NCBI GenBank assembly: GCA_023458555.1
Contig: JAEWYS010000020.1
Location: forward strand, 316,415 to 380,414
DNA length: 64,000 nt
Direction: 5' to 3'
Source of the DNA: Bacteroidota bacterium
GTDB taxonomy: Bacteria > Bacteroidota > Bacteroidia > Cytophagales > Cytophagaceae
Numbering within the stretch: position 1 is the stretch's first letter; each line of letters begins with the position of its first letter. A program made the position numbers and the translations under genes. Under the pieces are notes generated by a model, which saw only the letters and a list, made by a program, of their open reading frames with translations, ran no database searches and had not been told where the DNA came from. Positions 52,015-61,533 of this stretch are shown here, one piece after another.

Positions 52015-54537
52015 TTATTTGTTCCAGTCGACCGGAATCTTCTGATCACGCATAGGCTGAAATGCGACGGAGGGATCTTTTTCCGGACTATTGATAAAGT
52101 GGCTGAAAAGCTTTCTTTTGTTTGTATCTTCCACTGCGTTTTTCCATTCACACTGATAGGTTTCGATGTGATAGGCCATGTCTCGTTCAAGCTCGTCTCC
52201 TATACCCAGTTTATCGTTTATGATTACGTCTTTCAGGTATTCCATGCCGCCTTCCAGCTTATTGAGCCAGGTTGCTGTTCTGGTCAGTGGTTCCGCTGTA
52301 CGTATATAAAACATCAGAAACCGGTCGAGATATCTGATACATGTTTCCTTGTCGACATCAGAGGCAATCAGCCGGGCATGTTGCGGCTTAGCTCCGCCAT
52401 TGCCGCATACGTACAGATTCCAGCCTTTTTCTGTAGCAATGATACCAAAGTCTTTGCTTTGTGCTTCGGCGCATTCTCTTACACAGCCAGATACGCCGCC
52501 TTTGATTTTGTGAGGAGCCCGGAGACCCTTGTAGCGGTTTTCGACTTCGATGGCAAGGGAAACCGAGTCCTGTACTCCGAAACGACACCAGGTTGATCCT
52601 ACACAGCTTTTTACAGTTCTGAGCGATTTTCCATAGGCGTGCCCGCTTTCAAAACCGGCAGCAATCAGCTCCTCCCAGATGTATGGAAGATCGTTGAGCT
52701 GGGCTCCGAACATATCAATACGCTGGCCACCGGTGATTTTTACATACAAATCATATTTCCGGGCTACTTCGCCAAGGACAATAAGCTTATCTGCGGTAAT
52801 CTCACCGCCTGCAATTCTCGGTACTACTGAATAGGTGCCACCTTTCTGAATATTGGCAAGAAAACGATCGTTGGTATCCTGAATAGTTGCCTGCTGAAGT
52901 ATCTGCTCGTTCCAGATACTTGCCAGCAGCGAACCAATAGCCGGCTTGCAGACCTCGCAACCGTCTCCCTGTCCGTACCGGAGCAGCAGCTCATCATAGG
53001 ATTTTATTTCGGATGATTTTATAATTCCGAAAAGCTCCTGTCTGGTATAGCTGAAATGCTCACAAAGCTCTTTCTTTAATTCTTTTCCGGAAGCAGCCAG
53101 CGTGGCTGTGAGCAGGTCGTTGAGCATAGGTACACAGCCACCGCAGCCTGTGCCCGCTTTGGTACATTTTTTAATCCCGGCTATATCGCTCAGCTCATTG
53201 TAGCTTACGGCATTGCATACGTCGCCTTTGGTTACAGCCTCACAGGAGCAGATCAGGGCGGAGTCAGGGAGCGCCATAAGCCCGGCTGACTGATCATCGG
53301 TTCCGGATGTTTTTGGCAGAATCAGGCTTTCCGGATCCGGCGGCAGCACTAGCTGGTTTTTGACAGTTTGCAGCAGCATGTTATAATCGGCAGCTTCGCC
53401 TACCAGTATGCCTCCGAGCAGATATTGACCATCATTGCTGACATTGATACGTTTGTAAGTGCCCTTGCTTTTATTGTAATAGGAAATGACTTTAGCATCC
53501 GGCTCCTGGCAGAAGGGATCTCCGAAGCTGGCTACATCCACACCAATCAGTTTTAGTTTAGTTGATAAATCAAAGGGAGCAAACGCCTTATTACCGCCGG
53601 TCAGGTTATCTGCCAGCACTTCAGCCATCTCATAGCCGGGGGCTACGAGGCCATAGATCATTCCCTGGTGCAGAGCTGACTCTCCAATAGAATAAATATC
53701 CGGATCAGAAGTCTGAAGATGGTCATTGACCTCAATGCCGCCGCGGGTTCCGGTGGTTAATCCTGCTTCTCTCGCGAGCTCATCGCGGGGGCGTATACCT
53801 GCTGATACAACAATTATATCGAGATCTATGGAAGCGCCGTTTTCAAAAACTATTTTTTCAACGGATTTTTCTCCTTCTATAGCTTTGGATGCCGTATTGA
53901 GATGCACTTTGATGCCGAGATCCTCAATTTTGTTTTTTAGCAGCTCTGCACCTGATTCGTCCAGCTGCCGGGGCATAAGCCTGGGAGCAAATTCTATCAC
54001 GTGTGTTTCTACGCCCAGATCTTTAAGGGCTTTGGCAGCTTCGAGCCCTAGCAGACCGCCACCGATCACAGCGCCTCTGACCGCTTTTTGTCCAAGGGAA
54101 TAAATAGCTTCAAGATCTTCTATCGTTCTGTATGGCACCACTCCCGGTTTGTCAATTCCTGCTACAGGTGGTATGAAACAGGATGAACCGGTTGACAGGA
54201 TGAGCTTATCATAGGTCAGTGACTGTCCTGATATGGTTGTAATTTTCTTTTCTGCTGGCAAAATGCCGGTTACCTGCTCTCCTGTGATTAACCTGATACT
54301 GTTCTGTTTGTACCATCCTGCCGGAGCCATGAGCAGGTCTTCGGCCGATTTGCCGCTAAAATACTCTGACAGGTGAACTCGGTCATAAGCGGGGCGGGGC
54401 TCATCCCCAAAAACAATAATTTCGTATTGAAGATGTCCGCCTTTACTGACCATCTTTTCGCAAAACTTGTAACCAACCATGCCATTGCCTACGACAATAA
54501 TTCTTTTTCGTGCTGTTGAAGTATGTTCTGAGTTCAT
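52015..54537 (-). CDS. nirB: NADH-dependent nitrite reductase large subunit
   Basis: 840 residues, full length. Domains in order: FAD/NAD oxidoreductase (VVGNGMVGYKFCE, then GGGLLGLEAAKAL, about 1-410), BFD-like 2Fe-2S domain (CSCEAVTKGDV to KAGTGCGGCVP), sulfite/nitrite reductase ferredoxin-like half domain, and the siroheme/4Fe-4S domain with CVGSTWCRFG and SGCVRECAEA supplying the four cysteines. It reduces nitrite to ammonium in the cytosol. It is the first gene of the leftward operon with nirD, moaCB and moeA, and is divergent from the NarX-like kinase. Upstream lie a -7 element and a TACGTA-type inverted repeat. Confidence 0.98.
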   Translation of the reverse strand: MNSEHTSTARKRIIVVGNGMVGYKFCEKMVSKGGHLQYEIIVFGDEPRPAYDRVHLSEYFSGKSAEDLLMAPAGWYKQNSIRLITGEQVTGILPAEKKITTISGQSLTYDKLILSTGSSCFIPPVAGIDKPGVVPYRTIEDLEAIYSLGQKAVRGAVIGGGLLGLEAAKALKDLGVETHVIEFAPRLMPRQLDESGAELLKNKIEDLGIKVHLNTASKAIEGEKSVEKIVFENGASIDLDIIVVSAGIRPRDELAREAGLTTGTRGGIEVNDHLQTSDPDIYSIGESALHQGMIYGLVAPGYEMAEVLADNLTGGNKAFAPFDLSTKLKLIGVDVASFGDPFCQEPDAKVISYYNKSKGTYKRINVSNDGQYLLGGILVGEAADYNMLLQTVKNQLVLPPDPESLILPKTSGTDDQSAGLMALPDSALICSCEAVTKGDVCNAVSYNELSDIAGIKKCTKAGTGCGGCVPMLNDLLTATLAASGKELKKELCEHFSYTRQELFGIIKSSEIKSYDELLLRYGQGDGCEVCKPAIGSLLASIWNEQILQQATIQDTNDRFLANIQKGGTYSVVPRIAGGEITADKLIVLGEVARKYDLYVKITGGQRIDMFGAQLNDLPYIWEELIAAGFESGHAYGKSLRTVKSCVGSTWCRFGVQDSVSLAIEVENRYKGLRAPHKIKGGVSGCVRECAEAQSKDFGIIATEKGWNLYVCGNGGAKPQHARLIASDVDKETCIRYLDRFLMFYIRTAEPLTRTATWLNKLEGGMEYLKDVIINDKLGIGDELERDMAYHIETYQCEWKNAVEDTNKRKLFSHFINSPEKDPSVAFQPMRDQKIPVDWNK

Positions 54538-54563
54538 GTTTTGTCCCGATTAAAGTTCGTATT

Positions 54564-54571
54564 CAAACATA
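54564..54571 (-). promoter_or_regulatory. -7 element of nirB
   Basis: Minus strand TATGTTTG fits TAnnTTTG, 26 nt before the nirB ATG. No TTTG occurs 19-21 bp upstream; instead the TACGTA inverted repeat begins 26 bp upstream, the layout expected of an activator-dependent promoter. Confidence 0.5.
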
Positions 54572-54597
54572 GTAAATATTTTTCAAAATATGAGTAA

Positions 54598-54634
54598 AAA
54601 TACGTAATTTAAATTTGAAAAAATTTACGTATTT
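54598..54634. promoter_or_regulatory. Candidate NarL-type operator upstream of nirB
   Basis: AAATACGTAA (54598-54607) and TTACGTATTT (54625-54634) are perfect 10 bp inverted arms separated by 17 bp. Their core TACGTA recurs upstream of the porin/nrt genes (57486-57505). The neighbouring regulator at 56571 is the obvious candidate to bind. Confidence 0.55.
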
Positions 54635-54751
54635 ATTCCAGGGGATATTTGTCAGGGAGTTTAAAATGATAAGAATATTAATGAAATTGGACAGTTGCTC
54701 CTTGGAATTATGCGTAATTTCGGATATCTTATTAGTTATTATCAGTAGTTA

Positions 54752-56536
54752 ATGAATAATCAGGAAAAGAAAGAAATCGGTAAAAATACCGGAAAATCTT
54801 TAAGTAAGTTGTATATTCTTGCGCTTTCTGCAGTAGCGGTTTTGACAATTGCAGGGCAGGTGCTGATACAAAGGGCGATTAGCTCTCAACAATCAGATTC
54901 ACATGTGATCAATCTGGCAGGAAGTCAGCGTTATCTTAGTCAGCAGATTGTGAAGTTTAGTATTCTGATTCATAAAGAAATCGAGCATCAGGATTATCCG
55001 GCAAAAGCCGGGCAGCTTCTTAAGTACATTCATATGTGGAAGAAAGGGCATTGTGGTTTGCAGTTCGGTGACAAGGCTCTTAATCTGCCGGGGGAGAACA
55101 GCGCGGTGATTACCCGTATGTTTGAAGAAATTGATCCTTTTTTTGAAAAAATAGCCGAAAGCGCAGATAGTATTGTTGTACTGGCTTCTGGCGGAGCACC
55201 GGATCACAGGAAGATGGGAGAGCATGTACAGAATATATTACAGAATGAAGATGCCTTTTTTAAGGGAATGGATCGTATTGTACATCAATATGATCAGGAA
55301 GCAAAGGCAAAAGTGGCTTTTCTTAAAAAGGCAGAATATGTACTGGTGCTGGCAACGCTTATAATATTGCTGCTGGAAGGCTTGTTTATTTTCAGGCCTG
55401 CTGCAAAAAAAATCAAAGAAACGATTCGTGATTTGACTGAGTCAGAAGACAGGTCAAACCAACTGGCCGCAAAGCTGAAAATAGCCAATATGAACCTTCA
55501 GAAATCACTGAAGGATCTCAAAGATGTTAACTTTGCAATGGATAAGGCAACTATACTTGCCAAAACAGACCGCTACGGAATTATTACGTACGTGAATCAT
55601 AAGTTTTGCCAGATTATGCACTATGAAGCTTCTGAGCTGATCGGGCAACGATTCAATCTGGTGAGCAGTCACTATCACAGCAAGTCTTTTTTTGATCGCA
55701 TGTGGGAGCAGATATCTGCCGGAGAAGTGTGGAATCACGAAATACAGAATAAGACCAGAGAAGGAACCAGTGTCTGGCTGGATGCTACTATTGTGCCTGT
55801 TCTTGACAATCAGGGAGTGCCGGAAAGCTATATCGCCATATATTCGGATGTGACGGCAAGGTTCAGACAAAGCATTAATGAACAGAAGATTCGGTCATCA
55901 TCCATTATTGATGGTCAGGAAAAAGAACGGAAAAATATAGCCCGAGAGCTTCATGACGGACTCGGCCAAATGCTGACCGCGCTTAAGTTTAATTTTGAAG
56001 GAATAAAAGGAGGAAGAAGTAAATCGGAGCAGGAAAAAATTGGTGAGATCAGAAAACAGATCAGTGATACGATTCAGGAGACCAGACGTATTTCCTTTAA
56101 TTTGATGCCCAGTGTATTAAATGATTATGGGTTGCTGCCGGCAGTAAAGCATCTGGCTGATCAGGTTGCCAGATATCATCAGATAGAGGTGAGTGTTGAG
56201 AGCGACTGGAAGAGCGAGCGTCTTGGCAGACAGATAGAGACCAATCTTTATCGTATAATTCAGGAAGCCCTGAACAATGCTGTGAAATATGCAGAAGCGG
56301 ATCAGGTTTTTATTGCTATCGACCGGCTTACAGATTGTCTTCGTCTTGAAATAACAGACAATGGCAAAGGGTTTCTTGTGAAAGAAGCAGACCGAAAGAA
56401 AACAGCGGGGTCCGGCAACGGAATTACGAATATTCAGGAACGCACGGATCTGATTAACGGAGAATTTCAGATTAAAAGTGCTCCGGGACACGGAACGAGA
56501 ATTTTGATCAAGGTGCCATGTGGGGTATTGGTTTGA
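54752..56536 (+). CDS. NarX-like nitrate/nitrite sensor histidine kinase
   Basis: 594 residues. A membrane helix (~20-40) precedes a periplasmic four-helix sensor with the P-box DSHVINLAGSQRYLSQQ, matching the nitrate-binding box of E. coli NarX/NarQ; Arg60 corresponds to the ligand-binding arginine. A second helix (VLVLATLIILLLEGLFIF, ~194-212) is followed by a coiled coil, a PAS domain (~255-370), and a HisKA_3 domain with phosphoacceptor His401 in ARELHDGLGQ. The ATPase domain has EALNNAVKYA, DNGKGF and GSGNGITNI. The PAS domain replaces the central region of NarX. Position between nirB and the nrt genes supports nitrate or nitrite control of both. Confidence 0.93.
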   Translation: MNNQEKKEIGKNTGKSLSKLYILALSAVAVLTIAGQVLIQRAISSQQSDSHVINLAGSQRYLSQQIVKFSILIHKEIEHQDYPAKAGQLLKYIHMWKKGHCGLQFGDKALNLPGENSAVITRMFEEIDPFFEKIAESADSIVVLASGGAPDHRKMGEHVQNILQNEDAFFKGMDRIVHQYDQEAKAKVAFLKKAEYVLVLATLIILLLEGLFIFRPAAKKIKETIRDLTESEDRSNQLAAKLKIANMNLQKSLKDLKDVNFAMDKATILAKTDRYGIITYVNHKFCQIMHYEASELIGQRFNLVSSHYHSKSFFDRMWEQISAGEVWNHEIQNKTREGTSVWLDATIVPVLDNQGVPESYIAIYSDVTARFRQSINEQKIRSSSIIDGQEKERKNIARELHDGLGQMLTALKFNFEGIKGGRSKSEQEKIGEIRKQISDTIQETRRISFNLMPSVLNDYGLLPAVKHLADQVARYHQIEVSVESDWKSERLGRQIETNLYRIIQEALNNAVKYAEADQVFIAIDRLTDCLRLEITDNGKGFLVKEADRKKTAGSGNGITNIQERTDLINGEFQIKSAPGHGTRILIKVPCGVLV

Positions 56537-56570
56537 GATGATTGTTATAGAATATATGTATATTTAAGGC

Positions 56571-57239
56571 ATGGAAAAAGTAAATATTGTTCTGGCAGAT
56601 GACCATAGTATCGTAAGAGACGGAATAAAGTCAACGCTCAGCAGTGAGAAAAGAATCAAAGTGACAGGAGAGGCAGCTAATGGAGCAGAAGCAGTACAGG
56701 TTATTTCAAAGCTTAATCCGGATGTAGCGATTGTTGATATTTCCATGCCGGAAATGACCGGTATTGAAGCAGTTCGTAAAATTACGGAAATGAAGCTCCC
56801 GACCAGGTGTCTTATTTTATCCATGCATGACAAGGAGGAGTATGTGATGGAAGCGATTGAAGCTGGTGCTGCGGGATATTTGCTCAAGGACACGGAACGC
56901 GAAGAATTTATTAAAGCGATATATGCTGTGGCAAAGGGAGAAAAATACTTCAGCACAACAGTGTCCGGGATACTTGTCAACGGATATTTGCATAAGGTAA
57001 AATCCGGTAGAGTAGGAGGGAGCTCGGTAGAAAGCGGTTCGGATGATGCCAACCTTACCAGGAGGGAACGTAATATATTGAAGCTGGTTGTAGAAGGTAA
57101 GAATAATAAGGAGATTGCTGAACAGCTTGCTATAAGTATTCGGACTATCGAGACTCATCGTGGCAATATCATGAAAAAAATGAAAGTGAAAAATGCTGTT
57201 GAAATGGTGAAGAAGGCAATTTCTGAAAGACTGGTATAG
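56571..57239 (+). CDS. NarL/FixJ-type response regulator
   Basis: 222 residues. The receiver domain has Asp10, Asp11, phosphoacceptor Asp56 (IVDISMP), a conserved Ser/Thr position in LILSMH and Lys in YLLKD. The C-terminal LuxR-type HTH starts at LTRRERNILKLVVEGKNNKEIAEQL and includes TIETHRGNIMKKMKVKN. It is 34 nt after the kinase, forming a two-component pair. The likely targets are nirB and the porin-nrt operon, whose upstream regions share TACGTA motifs; this is inferred from position and repeats, not shown. Confidence 0.95.
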   Translation: MEKVNIVLADDHSIVRDGIKSTLSSEKRIKVTGEAANGAEAVQVISKLNPDVAIVDISMPEMTGIEAVRKITEMKLPTRCLILSMHDKEEYVMEAIEAGAAGYLLKDTEREEFIKAIYAVAKGEKYFSTTVSGILVNGYLHKVKSGRVGGSSVESGSDDANLTRRERNILKLVVEGKNNKEIAEQLAISIRTIETHRGNIMKKMKVKNAVEMVKKAISERLV

Positions 57240-57250
57240 AAATCGCGGAT

Positions 57251-57290
57251 GGGACTGTGGTTCTTGCAGAGCCAGTTTTCCCTGTTTTTT
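57251..57290 (+). terminator. Possible terminator of the kinase/regulator operon
   Basis: TGGTTCT and AGAGCCA pair around TGC, extended by GGGA/TCCC across an internal loop, then TGTTTTTTG. The T-run supports termination; the stem is imperfect. Confidence 0.5.
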
Positions 57291-57573
57291 GATTAACTCT
57301 CATTATAGTAATGCGATAGTTGTATTTTTTTACCACAACTGACCGTGTGTCATCTGATGCCTTTCTTTTTTTCTTTTGCTGATAAGCAGGCAGCACCGAT
57401 ATCAATCCATTCTTGTGCCTGATATAATTTGAATTAATTGCATGTATTTTATTTTAACTTATACTTTTCTTCTTTTTTAATTTTTTTACGTAAAAATACG
57501 TACGTTTTAAATTTTATTTACTTACTATTGTGATAAGTAAATACACTTGTTTTATTTTCACTCAAGCAGGCCC
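57291..57573. other. Regulatory gap before the porin/nrt genes
   Basis: AT-rich, without a gene. It contains the TACGTA cluster (57486-57505) and imperfect -7-like sequences TACTATTG (57523-57530) and TACACTTG (57542-57549). Confidence 0.45.
57486..57505. promoter_or_regulatory. TACGTA cluster, candidate shared operator of porin/nrt genes
   Basis: TTACGTAAAAATACGTACGT contains three overlapping or adjacent ACGTA units, including TTTACGTA and AAATACGTA, both also present in the nirB upstream site. It ends 68 nt before the porin ATG. Confidence 0.5.
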
Positions 57574-58878
57574 ATGAACAGAATCTTATCAATGAATCTG
57601 CTGATTATCATTCTCGTCGGATGGTATACAGCGAGTGCTCAGGTAGAACTGGGAGCACAACTACGCCCGAGAGCGGAGTACAGACATGGTTTTAAGACGC
57701 CTATCGCAGACGGGCAGGATCCGGCTTTTTTTACGGAACAGCGGTCCAGAGTTTTGATGGCTTATACCAGAAATCAGCTAAAAGTCGGACTTTCCGTCCA
57801 GGATGTCCGGATATGGGGAGAAACGGGACAGATTAATAAATCAGACGGGCTTACTTCTTTCCATGAGGCTTATGCAGAGTATGCGTTGGCAGAAGGCTTT
57901 TCGGTAAAGCTGGGAAGGCAGGAGCTGAATTATGATGATGCCCGCATATTGGGAAATCTTGACTGGGCGGCACAGGCAAGAAGTCATGATGCGCTTGTTT
58001 TCAGCTATACAGATTCGTTATGGAGCCTCCATGCCGGGGCTGCTTATAATCAAAACAGCTCTCCGCCTGAACCGTCCAAGCTGACAGATAACTTTTATCA
58101 GACAACGGCTTCTTTTGCTGTGCCTGGCGGTGGGTTACCCAATCCCAAACAATTATACTATCTCTGGTGGCAACATAATGCAGGAAAACTCAGGTATTCG
58201 CTGCTGGCACTTGGAACCGGGTGGCAGGTACAAAGTGATTCATCGGTCAATTTTATGTGGACACTGGGAGCTAATCCGGAGTATCGTATATCGGATAAAA
58301 TGAAAGTTTTTCTGTCTTTCTATTATCAGTCTGGCAAAGACAGGCTGGATAATACGGTGGATGCGATGCTTGCATCTGCCAATTTTTCCTGTATGCTGTC
58401 ACCCGGAGTAACTATGACCATAGGCGGAGATTATGTTTCCGGTAACAGACAGGATGCGGCAGCGGGAACTACCGGTGCATTTGATCCGCTGTTTGGCACT
58501 CACCACAAATTTTACGGATATATGGATTATTTCTATGTAGGCAGCCCTCATGGCAATGTCGGGCTGATCAACCCCTATATCAAAACATCTGTCAGGCTCT
58601 CTTCCAAATCTCAGCTTGCCATGGATCTGCATCAGTTTATGGCTGCAGTACCGGTAGCCGATCCTTCTGATGCAGCAACCAAACTATCCTCGTCAATAGG
58701 TCAGGAAATTGATCTTACCTATACACTCAAACTCAGTCCGGGAGTGGTCGTGACCGGAGGCTATTCGCATATGCTGTATACTTCTACTATGGAGGCTATC
58801 AAAGGGGTTACTACCGACAGAACAGCCAACTGGGCCTATCTGATGCTTTCATTTAACCCGGGCATGTTTAAACTGTAA
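57574..58878 (+). CDS. Outer-membrane porin, alginate-export (AlgE-like) type
   Basis: 434 residues from ATG 57574; the upstream TTG frame is not favoured. Signal peptide MNRILSMNLLIIILVGWYTASAQ, then a beta-barrel of the alginate_exp family with RPRAEYRHGF, FFTEQRSRVLMAYT, VKLGRQELNYDDARILGNLDW and SHDALVFSY. Family members form 18-strand anion-selective channels. Located directly upstream of nrtA, it probably passes nitrate across the outer membrane, an inference from neighbourhood. It is preceded by the TACGTA cluster shared with nirB. Confidence 0.85.
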   Translation: MNRILSMNLLIIILVGWYTASAQVELGAQLRPRAEYRHGFKTPIADGQDPAFFTEQRSRVLMAYTRNQLKVGLSVQDVRIWGETGQINKSDGLTSFHEAYAEYALAEGFSVKLGRQELNYDDARILGNLDWAAQARSHDALVFSYTDSLWSLHAGAAYNQNSSPPEPSKLTDNFYQTTASFAVPGGGLPNPKQLYYLWWQHNAGKLRYSLLALGTGWQVQSDSSVNFMWTLGANPEYRISDKMKVFLSFYYQSGKDRLDNTVDAMLASANFSCMLSPGVTMTIGGDYVSGNRQDAAAGTTGAFDPLFGTHHKFYGYMDYFYVGSPHGNVGLINPYIKTSVRLSSKSQLAMDLHQFMAAVPVADPSDAATKLSSSIGQEIDLTYTLKLSPGVVVTGGYSHMLYTSTMEAIKGVTTDRTANWAYLMLSFNPGMFKL

Positions 58879-58917
58879 AGAAGAAACGATTTTATTAACC
58901 TGATAATAACCAAAATT

Positions 58918-60303
58918 ATGCTAAAGAGACTATTGAATATTGGTATGTATGTCATGGTAGCAGGAATAGTACTATCCTGTGGCGGCGGAGCAAACCAGCC
59001 GGAGACTGATGTGCGGGTAGCAGGTGTGGAGCCATCGGGTCAGCCTGAAAAAGATGAGCTTCGTCTGGGATTTGTAAAACTGACAGATATGGCTCCTCTG
59101 GCAATCGCCAGGGAAAAAGGCTTTTTCGAAGATGAGGGCTTATATGTAACGCTAACGGCTCAGGCTAACTGGAAGGTATTGCTGGATGGTGTGATTGCCG
59201 GTGAGCTGGATGGTGCTCATATGCTTGCAGGGCAGCCTATCGCGGCAACGATTGGTTTCGGAACCAAAGCGCATATTGTAACTCCTTTCAGTATGGATCT
59301 GAACGGAAATGGTATTACCGTGTCGAATGAAGTCTGGGCGCTCATTAAACAGTCCCTGCCTCAGAGTAACGGAAAACCGGAGCATCCGATTCGTGCCGAG
59401 GTGCTGAAACCAGTCATTGAGCAGTTCAGGAAGGGAGGCAAGCAGTTTCGGATGGGGATGGTGTTTCCCGTATCCACGCATAATTATGAATTGCGCTACT
59501 GGCTGGCTGCTGGTGGGATTCATCCCGGATATTATACTTCCGGAGATGTAACAGGTACAACGGACGCTGATATTTTACTTTCGGTGACTCCGCCTCCTCA
59601 GATGCCTGCAACCCTTGAAGCAGGAACAATCAACGGGTATTGCGTAGGAGAGCCATGGAATCAGCAGGCGGTTTTCAAAGGCATAGGAGTACCGGTAATT
59701 ACGGATCTGGAAATCTGGAAAAATAATCCGGAAAAAGTGTTTGGCATGACCAGGGAGTTTGTTGACAAGCATCCGAATACAGTCATCGCGCTTACTAAAG
59801 CGCTGATAAGAGCTGCTAAGTGGCTGGATGAAGACAATGGAAAAAACAGAGCGGAAGCTGCGAAAATTCTTTCCATGCCAGAGTATGTCGGCGCTGACTA
59901 CGACGTGATTGCCAATAGTATGACGGGAACTTTTGAGTATGAAAAAGGAGATAAACGGGCTCTGCCTGATTTTAATGTTTTTTTCAATTATCACGCGACC
60001 TATCCTTTTTACAGTGACTGTGTATGGTATCTTACACAGATGCGCCGCTGGGGACAGATAGAAGAAGCAAAAAGTGATGAGTGGTATGCGGCAACTGCCA
60101 GACAGGTTTATTTGCCGGACATATGGCTGAAAGCGGCACAGGCGCTGATTGCGGAGGGCGTTTTGAGCGAAGATGACATTCCGAAGGGTGACGGTTACAA
60201 GCCGGTGGATAATGGGTTTATCGACGGCAAGAGCTATGATGGAAAACAACCCAATGCCTATCTGCAGTCTTTTTCAATTGGTCTGAAAGACGGTCGGTTA
60301 TAA
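58918..60303 (+). CDS. nrtA: Nitrate ABC transporter substrate-binding lipoprotein
   Basis: 461 residues. The signal peptide ends at VLSC (Cys21), so it is a lipoprotein. The NrtA/CmpA-like fold is recognisable: ELRLGFVKLTDMAPLAIAREKGFFEDEGL, NWKVLLDGVIAGELDGAHMLAGQPIAATIG, RMGMVFPVSTHNYELRYWLAAGGI and GYCVGEPWNQQAV. It binds nitrate, possibly nitrite, and delivers it to NrtB. It is 39 nt after the porin gene and 38 nt before nrtB, in one operon. Distinction from bicarbonate-binding CmpA rests on the nir context. Confidence 0.93.
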   Translation: MLKRLLNIGMYVMVAGIVLSCGGGANQPETDVRVAGVEPSGQPEKDELRLGFVKLTDMAPLAIAREKGFFEDEGLYVTLTAQANWKVLLDGVIAGELDGAHMLAGQPIAATIGFGTKAHIVTPFSMDLNGNGITVSNEVWALIKQSLPQSNGKPEHPIRAEVLKPVIEQFRKGGKQFRMGMVFPVSTHNYELRYWLAAGGIHPGYYTSGDVTGTTDADILLSVTPPPQMPATLEAGTINGYCVGEPWNQQAVFKGIGVPVITDLEIWKNNPEKVFGMTREFVDKHPNTVIALTKALIRAAKWLDEDNGKNRAEAAKILSMPEYVGADYDVIANSMTGTFEYEKGDKRALPDFNVFFNYHATYPFYSDCVWYLTQMRRWGQIEEAKSDEWYAATARQVYLPDIWLKAAQALIAEGVLSEDDIPKGDGYKPVDNGFIDGKSYDGKQPNAYLQSFSIGLKDGRL

Positions 60304-60341
60304 TCTGATATAAAGCAAATTTTGAGTTTACGTTTACAGAT

Positions 60342-61364
60342 ATGAAAGATAAACTTATTCTAACGCTGACACGCTCCGGTATGGGCTGGTCTGTACCGGT
60401 AGTGCGGATTTTCTCGGGAGAATTTACGAAAGAGCAATTTCTCCAGCTTTGGAAGAATCAGGGCATTCCTGTGGTGTCCATTGCGATATTTCTGCTGTTG
60501 TGGGCTTACGGAGCTTCCAAAGTAAATACCAGCCTGGGGAAAATGCCCGGGCCGGTTGAAGTATATGCTGCCGCGCAAAATCTCTGGCGGCAGCATCAGG
60601 AGGAGCGGATAAAGGAGGTTCAGTTCTATCAGCGCCAGGAAGAGCGAAACCGTAAACTGCTGGCCGGCAATCCGGCACAGGTGGTTAAGGTGCGTGAGTA
60701 TACCGGAAAACCAACCTATATCGATCAGATCAGAACCAGCCTGCTTACTGTTTTCGCGGGTTTTACCATTGCGACCATGGTGGCAGTGCCTTTGGGGATT
60801 GTATGTGGGCTGAGCAGAACTTTTATGTCGGCTCTCAACCCGCTTATACAGGTATTTAAGCCGGTATCTCCGCTTGCCTGGCTTCCGATAGTGACGATGG
60901 TGGTGAGTGCGCTGTATGTATCCGGTGATGGATGGCTGGCAAAATCGTTCATCATTTCCGCTATTACGGTGGCATTGTGTTCACTCTGGCCAGGGCTCAT
61001 TAATACCGCGCTTGGGGTCGGGTCTATTGACAAGGATTATATCAATGTAGCAAGAGTGCTGAAGCTCGGTCCATTGGAGAAAACGTTTAAAATCGTTTTG
61101 CCGGCATCGCTGCCATATATTTTTACCGGTCTTAGAATTTCATTGGGAGTAGGCTGGATGGTGCTCATTGCCGCAGAAATGCTGGCCCAGAACCCCGGTC
61201 TTGGAAAATTTGTCTGGGATGAATTTCAGAATGGCAGCAGTCAGTCTCTTGCCCGTATCATGGTAGCAGTATTTACGGTTGGTATTGTAGGGTTTATGCT
61301 CGATCGTGTTATGGTAGCACTGCAACGGCTGGTTAGCTTTGATAAAAACCTGCAGACAGCCTGA
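60342..61364 (+). CDS. nrtB: Nitrate ABC transporter permease
   Basis: 340 residues, inner-membrane permease with about six helices. One helix near residues 42-58 (IPVVSIAIFLLLWAYGA) is followed by a ~75-residue charged, Gln/Arg-rich periplasmic or cytosolic loop, then the BPD_transp_1 core. The EAA loop that contacts the ATPases is INVARVLKLGPLEKTFKIVLPASLPYIFTGLR. It forms a homodimer in related systems. A 169 nt gap separates it from nrtC, longer than the other spacings in the operon, with no terminator visible. Confidence 0.94.
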   Translation: MKDKLILTLTRSGMGWSVPVVRIFSGEFTKEQFLQLWKNQGIPVVSIAIFLLLWAYGASKVNTSLGKMPGPVEVYAAAQNLWRQHQEERIKEVQFYQRQEERNRKLLAGNPAQVVKVREYTGKPTYIDQIRTSLLTVFAGFTIATMVAVPLGIVCGLSRTFMSALNPLIQVFKPVSPLAWLPIVTMVVSALYVSGDGWLAKSFIISAITVALCSLWPGLINTALGVGSIDKDYINVARVLKLGPLEKTFKIVLPASLPYIFTGLRISLGVGWMVLIAAEMLAQNPGLGKFVWDEFQNGSSQSLARIMVAVFTVGIVGFMLDRVMVALQRLVSFDKNLQTA

Positions 61365-61533
61365 GGCAAAGGTCAGGTTTAAGGAGTGGAGAAGCTTAAA
61401 GATCAACGCTGAAAGGTTGCAGCGAAATGGGGCTGAGCCTTCGGTTTTGAACTGCTTCCTTCTTAACGAGGATGTTGCTTGTAAATTGATAGATAGCAAA
61501 GTAAGTACCTGATACTATAAACAGATTATAACT

